A stretch of 64,000 nucleotides of DNA, from positions 1,798,001 through 1,862,000 of the forward strand of contig NC_020520.1 of the NCBI RefSeq assembly GCF_000348785.1, in the 5' to 3' direction. The DNA is from Ilumatobacter coccineus YM16-304 (GTDB lineage: Bacteria; Actinomycetota; Acidimicrobiia; Acidimicrobiales; Ilumatobacteraceae). Every line of letters starts with the position of its first letter. Positions within the stretch are counted from its first letter, which is position 1. The notes beneath the pieces were generated by a model. The model did not search any database, was not told the DNA's origin, and worked only from the letters and a program-made list of their open reading frames with translations. The position numbers were made by a program, and so were the translations under genes. Below are positions 61,981 through 64,000 of the stretch, piece by piece.

Positions 61981-62566
61981 CGCTGCTCACGCTGTGGCCG
62001 GTGTCGGTTCCGCCCGCAGGCCCGGCAGGTCCGGCAGGTCCTTGTGGACCAGGGGCACCGATGCTCGATGACGGTTGGTAGAAGCCGTTGACGTCGATCA
62101 CGACGTTCACGGTGCCGAACGCGTTGAACACGTTGAACGACCCGTCAGGCGCCAACGGGATGTTCGCTGCGTTCGGAGTCGGAGCCTGACCGGCCACGAA
62201 GTTCAGGTTGGCCGTCCCCGGATTGTCGACGTCGCCGGGGAACAGGGTGAGAAACCCGCGTGCAGTCGGGTTCACCGCGACCGTGTTCGTCGCGATCGCT
62301 GTCGCCGACGAGGGGATCTCACACGGTGAGTCTGCATCGCTGCCGTCGTGGGCGTTGAACGTGGCCACTTCGTCGCCGCCGATCGGCTCATCGCGCGAAC
62401 CGGTGTTGAGCGCCGGATCGGAGCGCGTGTCGATCAGACGACATGGGGTGATCGACACGAACACCGACTCGGCCGACTCGCCCGCGCCCGACACCAACTG
62501 TGTCCCGATCAATGTGCCCGCCACCGCGACACCACCAGCAACCAACAACCCCATCAATCTGCTCAT
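60926..62566 (-). CDS. Secreted repeat protein: DTR module, collagen-like segment and seven 50-residue repeats
   Basis: A 546-residue exported protein. The signal peptide (SRLMGLLVAGGVAVAGTLIG) is followed by a DTR module with PCRLIDTRSDPALNTG, then a short collagen-like GAPGPQGPAGPAGPAGG. The rest is seven tandem 50-residue repeats with the pattern TSIAIGxNGNPxISYxD, GDLKVAACTNPAC, and TAATITxLDTxGxVG. Each full repeat has two Cys five residues apart, probably a disulfide. Seven repeats suggest a seven-bladed propeller. The start at 62566 is supported by CAGAGT 6 nt upstream. A paralogue begins at the far side of the FKBP gene. Confidence 0.85.
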   Translation of the reverse strand: MSRLMGLLVAGGVAVAGTLIGTQLVSGAGESAESVFVSITPCRLIDTRSDPALNTGSRDEPIGGDEVATFNAHDGSDADSPCEIPSSATAIATNTVAVNPTARGFLTLFPGDVDNPGTANLNFVAGQAPTPNAANIPLAPDGSFNVFNAFGTVNVVIDVNGFYQPSSSIGAPGPQGPAGPAGPAGGTDTGHSVSSVDIAGSTGLNTSTAIGANGNPIISYYDSSNDDLRVAACTNPACTAATITPLDTTGDVGTDTSIAIGTNGNPTISYRDATNGDLKVAACTDPICTAATITSLDTGGSVGTDTSIAIGANGNPTISYRDIANGDLKVAACINPACTAATITPLDSAGDVGTDTSIAIGANGNPTISYRDIANGDLKVAACTNPACTAATITSLDTAGTVGRYTSITIGANDNPIISYYDGSNGDLKTAACTNPACTAATITPLDTAGTVGAFTSITIGANDNPIISYYDTSNGDLKTAACTNPACTAATITSLDTAGTVGLGTSIAVGVDTKPVIAYLDDVNGDLKVAVCGNATCASYTGRNR

Positions 62567-62646
62567 GCGAAAACTCTGCCACAATCCGGCCACCTCGGAT
62601 TGCACGCCGGCGCGAGCGGCGCCGCCGCGGATAGGTTGCCGCCATG
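62564..62646. promoter_or_regulatory. Divergent leaderless promoters of the repeat-protein and FKBP genes
   Basis: Rightward: TAGGTT (62632-62637) lies 6 nt before the FKBP ATG 62644. Leftward: CAGAGT (62578-62573) lies 6 nt before the ATG 62566. Between them CAATCCG (62582-62588) and CGGATTG (62596-62602) form a 7-bp inverted repeat, a possible shared operator. Confidence 0.4.
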
Positions 62647-63012
62647 AAGAAGCCTGAAGTCACCATTCCCGACGAGACCCCGACCGGAGAGCTGGTCATC
62701 GAAGACCTCACGGTCGGCGACGGCAACGAAGCCACGTCGGGTGCCAACGTGACCGTTCACTACGTGGGCGTTTCGTGGTCGACGGGCAAGCAGTTCGACG
62801 CGTCGTGGGATCGCCTCGAGCCGTTCCGCTTCGGCCTCGGTCAGGGCCAGGTCATCCAGGGCTGGGACGAAGGCGTGCAGGGCATGAAGATCGGCGGCCG
62901 CCGCCGCCTCACCATCCCGCCGCACATGGGTTACGGCGCCCAGGGCGCCGGCGGTGTGATCGCCCCGAACGAGACGCTCGTCTTCGTGGTCGATCTCCTC
63001 GAAGTCACCTGA
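62644..63012 (+). CDS. FKBP-type peptidyl-prolyl isomerase
   Basis: A 122-residue single-domain FKBP with no signal peptide, so cytoplasmic. Visible motifs are VTVHYVGVSWSTGKQFDASW, FRFGLGQGQVIQGWDEGVQG, MKIGGRRRLTIPPHMGYG and IAPNETLVFVVDLLEV. It catalyses cis-trans isomerisation of prolyl bonds. It lies between two genes for secreted repeat proteins, but nothing ties it to them because it is not exported. The start is leaderless. Confidence 0.94.
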   Translation: MKKPEVTIPDETPTGELVIEDLTVGDGNEATSGANVTVHYVGVSWSTGKQFDASWDRLEPFRFGLGQGQVIQGWDEGVQGMKIGGRRRLTIPPHMGYGAQGAGGVIAPNETLVFVVDLLEVT

Positions 63013-63036
63013 CCGAGCTGACCGGAGTCCGGTGTC

Positions 63037-64000
63037 TCAGCGGCTGCGACCGGCGTAGTTCTCGCAGGTCGCGTTCCCGCAGACCGCCACCTTCAGATCG
63101 CTGTTCGAGTCGTCGTTCTGGGCGATGACGGGTTTGGTGTCGACGCCGATGGCGATCGACGTGTAGAAGCCGACATCGCCGGTGGTGTCGAGTGGGGTGA
63201 TCGTCGCTGCGGTGCAGGCAGGGTTCGTGCATGCGGCCACCTTCAGATCGCGGTTTGAGAAGTCGAAGTAGCTGATGATCGGGTTGCCGTCCACACCGAC
63301 GGTGATCGACGTGAAATACCCGACGTTGCCGGTGGTGTCGAGTGGCGTGATCGTCGCAGCGCTGCAAGTGGTGTCGGTGCAGGCCGCCACCTTCAAATCA
63401 AACTTGCTGGCGTCCTGGTAGCTGATGATCGGGTTGCCGTTCGCCCCGATGGTGATCGATGTGTACTGACCGACGTCGCCGGTGGTGTCGAGTGGTGTGA
63501 TGGTTGCTGCGGTGCAGGTGGGGGTGGTGCAGGCCGCGACCTTCAGGTCATCGTTGGTGTCGTCGTAGTAGCTGATGATCGGGTTGCCGTTCGCCCCGAT
63601 CGTGACCGACGTGTACCGGCCGACGTCGCCGCCGGTGTCGAGTGGTGTGATCGTCGCCGCTGCGCAGGTCGGGTTGGTGCAGGCCGCGACCTTCAGGTCA
63701 TCGTTGGTGTCGTCGTAGTAGCTGATGATCGGGTTGCCGTTCGCCCCGATCGTGACCGACGTGTACCGGCCGACGTCGCCGCCGGTGTCGAGTGGTGTGA
63801 TCGTCGCCGCTGCGCAGGTCGGGTTGGTGCAGGCCGCGACCTTCAGGTCATCGTTGGTGTCGTCCTGGTAGCTGATGATCGGGTTGTTGTTCGTGCCGAT
63901 GGTGATCGATGTGTACTCACCGACGTCCCCGGTCGTGTCGAGTGGGGTGATGGTGGCTGCGGTGCAGGCTGGGTTGGTGCAGGCCGCGACCTTGAGGTCA
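63037..64000 (-). CDS. Secreted 50-residue-repeat protein, paralogue (N-terminal part outside window)
   Basis: The frame is open through the right edge with no stop, encoding at least six full 50-residue repeats plus part of a seventh. The C-terminal repeats read TSIAIGVDTKPVIAQNDDSN, SDLKVAVCGNATCENYAGRS, closely matching the end of the paralogue at 60926. Repeats again carry Cys pairs (VAACTNPAC). No in-frame start codon occurs between 64000 and about 63396, so the true start lies further right. Two copies are identical over 150 bp. Confidence 0.85.
   Translation of the reverse strand, partial: DLKVAACTNPACTAATITPLDTTGDVGEYTSITIGTNNNPIISYQDDTNDDLKVAACTNPTCAAATITPLDTGGDVGRYTSVTIGANGNPIISYYDDTNDDLKVAACTNPTCAAATITPLDTGGDVGRYTSVTIGANGNPIISYYDDTNDDLKVAACTTPTCTAATITPLDTTGDVGQYTSITIGANGNPIISYQDASKFDLKVAACTDTTCSAATITPLDTTGNVGYFTSITVGVDGNPIISYFDFSNRDLKVAACTNPACTAATITPLDTTGDVGFYTSIAIGVDTKPVIAQNDDSNSDLKVAVCGNATCENYAGRSR
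63541..63840 (-). repeat. Exact 150-bp tandem duplication inside the repeat gene
   Basis: 63541-63690 and 63691-63840 are identical base for base by direct reading, and the match extends about 14 bp further left and 24 bp right at the same 150-bp offset. Other copies of the repeat differ at many positions. Confidence 0.9.

Noticed and set aside
60926-64000. CRISPR array, because of regular repeats
   Set aside because: The period is 150 bp, repeats are coding and in frame, and there are no short repeats with unique spacers.

Overview
This 64 kb window is high-GC, gene-dense actinobacterial DNA. The gene orders truB-ribF-rpsO-pnp-dapB, dapA-rnj-ftsK and rimO-pgsA-cinA, a CarD regulator, a mycothiol/DinB-type protein and several F420/FMN-type enzymes all fit Actinobacteria. 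The style of the cell-surface proteins (repeats with PCRLxDTR motifs, Thr/Pro linkers, a Gly-rich PGRS-like protein) suggests class Acidimicrobiia, perhaps an Ilumatobacter-like organism; that placement is inference and was not tested by any search.

Layout. 1-3.2 kb: end of truB, then an acyl-CoA ligase/SDR pair. 3.3-7.4 kb: a signalling cluster, a histidine kinase with two apparent kinase cores flanked by a stand-alone receiver and a NarL-type regulator. 7.6-15 kb: an LLM oxidoreductase behind a short coupled upstream ORF, ribF, rpsO, pnp, dapB and a membrane-anchored GH18 protein. 15-20.2 kb: an accessory stretch with a ParDE module, a divergent B3/B4-protein / XRE-cupin / DMT-transporter module, a PaiB-like protein and a MazEF-like module. 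20.3-28 kb: an anchored extracellular protein, tpx, a membrane protein, a fatty-acid-CoA ligase, a cupredoxin, a b561/molybdopterin oxidoreductase pair, and a Gdx/SugE exporter with a probable guanidine-III riboswitch. 28.2-34.6 kb: secreted proteins (beta-helix lipoprotein, DUF1996 lipoprotein, two tandem SGNH hydrolases). 34.6-38.7 kb: a polar-amino-acid-type ABC transporter divergent from an ACT-malic enzyme. 38.7-47.7 kb: a flippase-like membrane protein, a winged-helix-like protein, dapA, RNase J, YidB, a lipoprotein, a CbbX-like AAA ATPase and ftsK. 47.7-55 kb: dioxygenase/SMP-30/GNAT operon, a WYL regulator divergent from a DinB-like gene, rimO-pgsA-cinA. 55-64 kb: a PGRS-like protein, tRNA-Arg(UCU), carD, housekeeping enzymes, and two paralogous secreted proteins made of 50-residue repeats on either side of an FKBP gene.

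A recurring architecture runs through the window. Many genes have no Shine-Dalgarno sequence; instead a TANNNT hexamer sits 6-9 nt before the start codon, as expected for leaderless mRNAs. The clearest special case is a 28-bp perfect palindrome holding the -10 elements and start codons of two divergent genes. A leaderless 10-codon ORF overlaps the dapA start. The other main points are the double-core kinase, the guanidine-III-like leader, a 15-bp inverted repeat carrying two divergent -10 elements, and an exact 150-bp internal duplication in the last gene.
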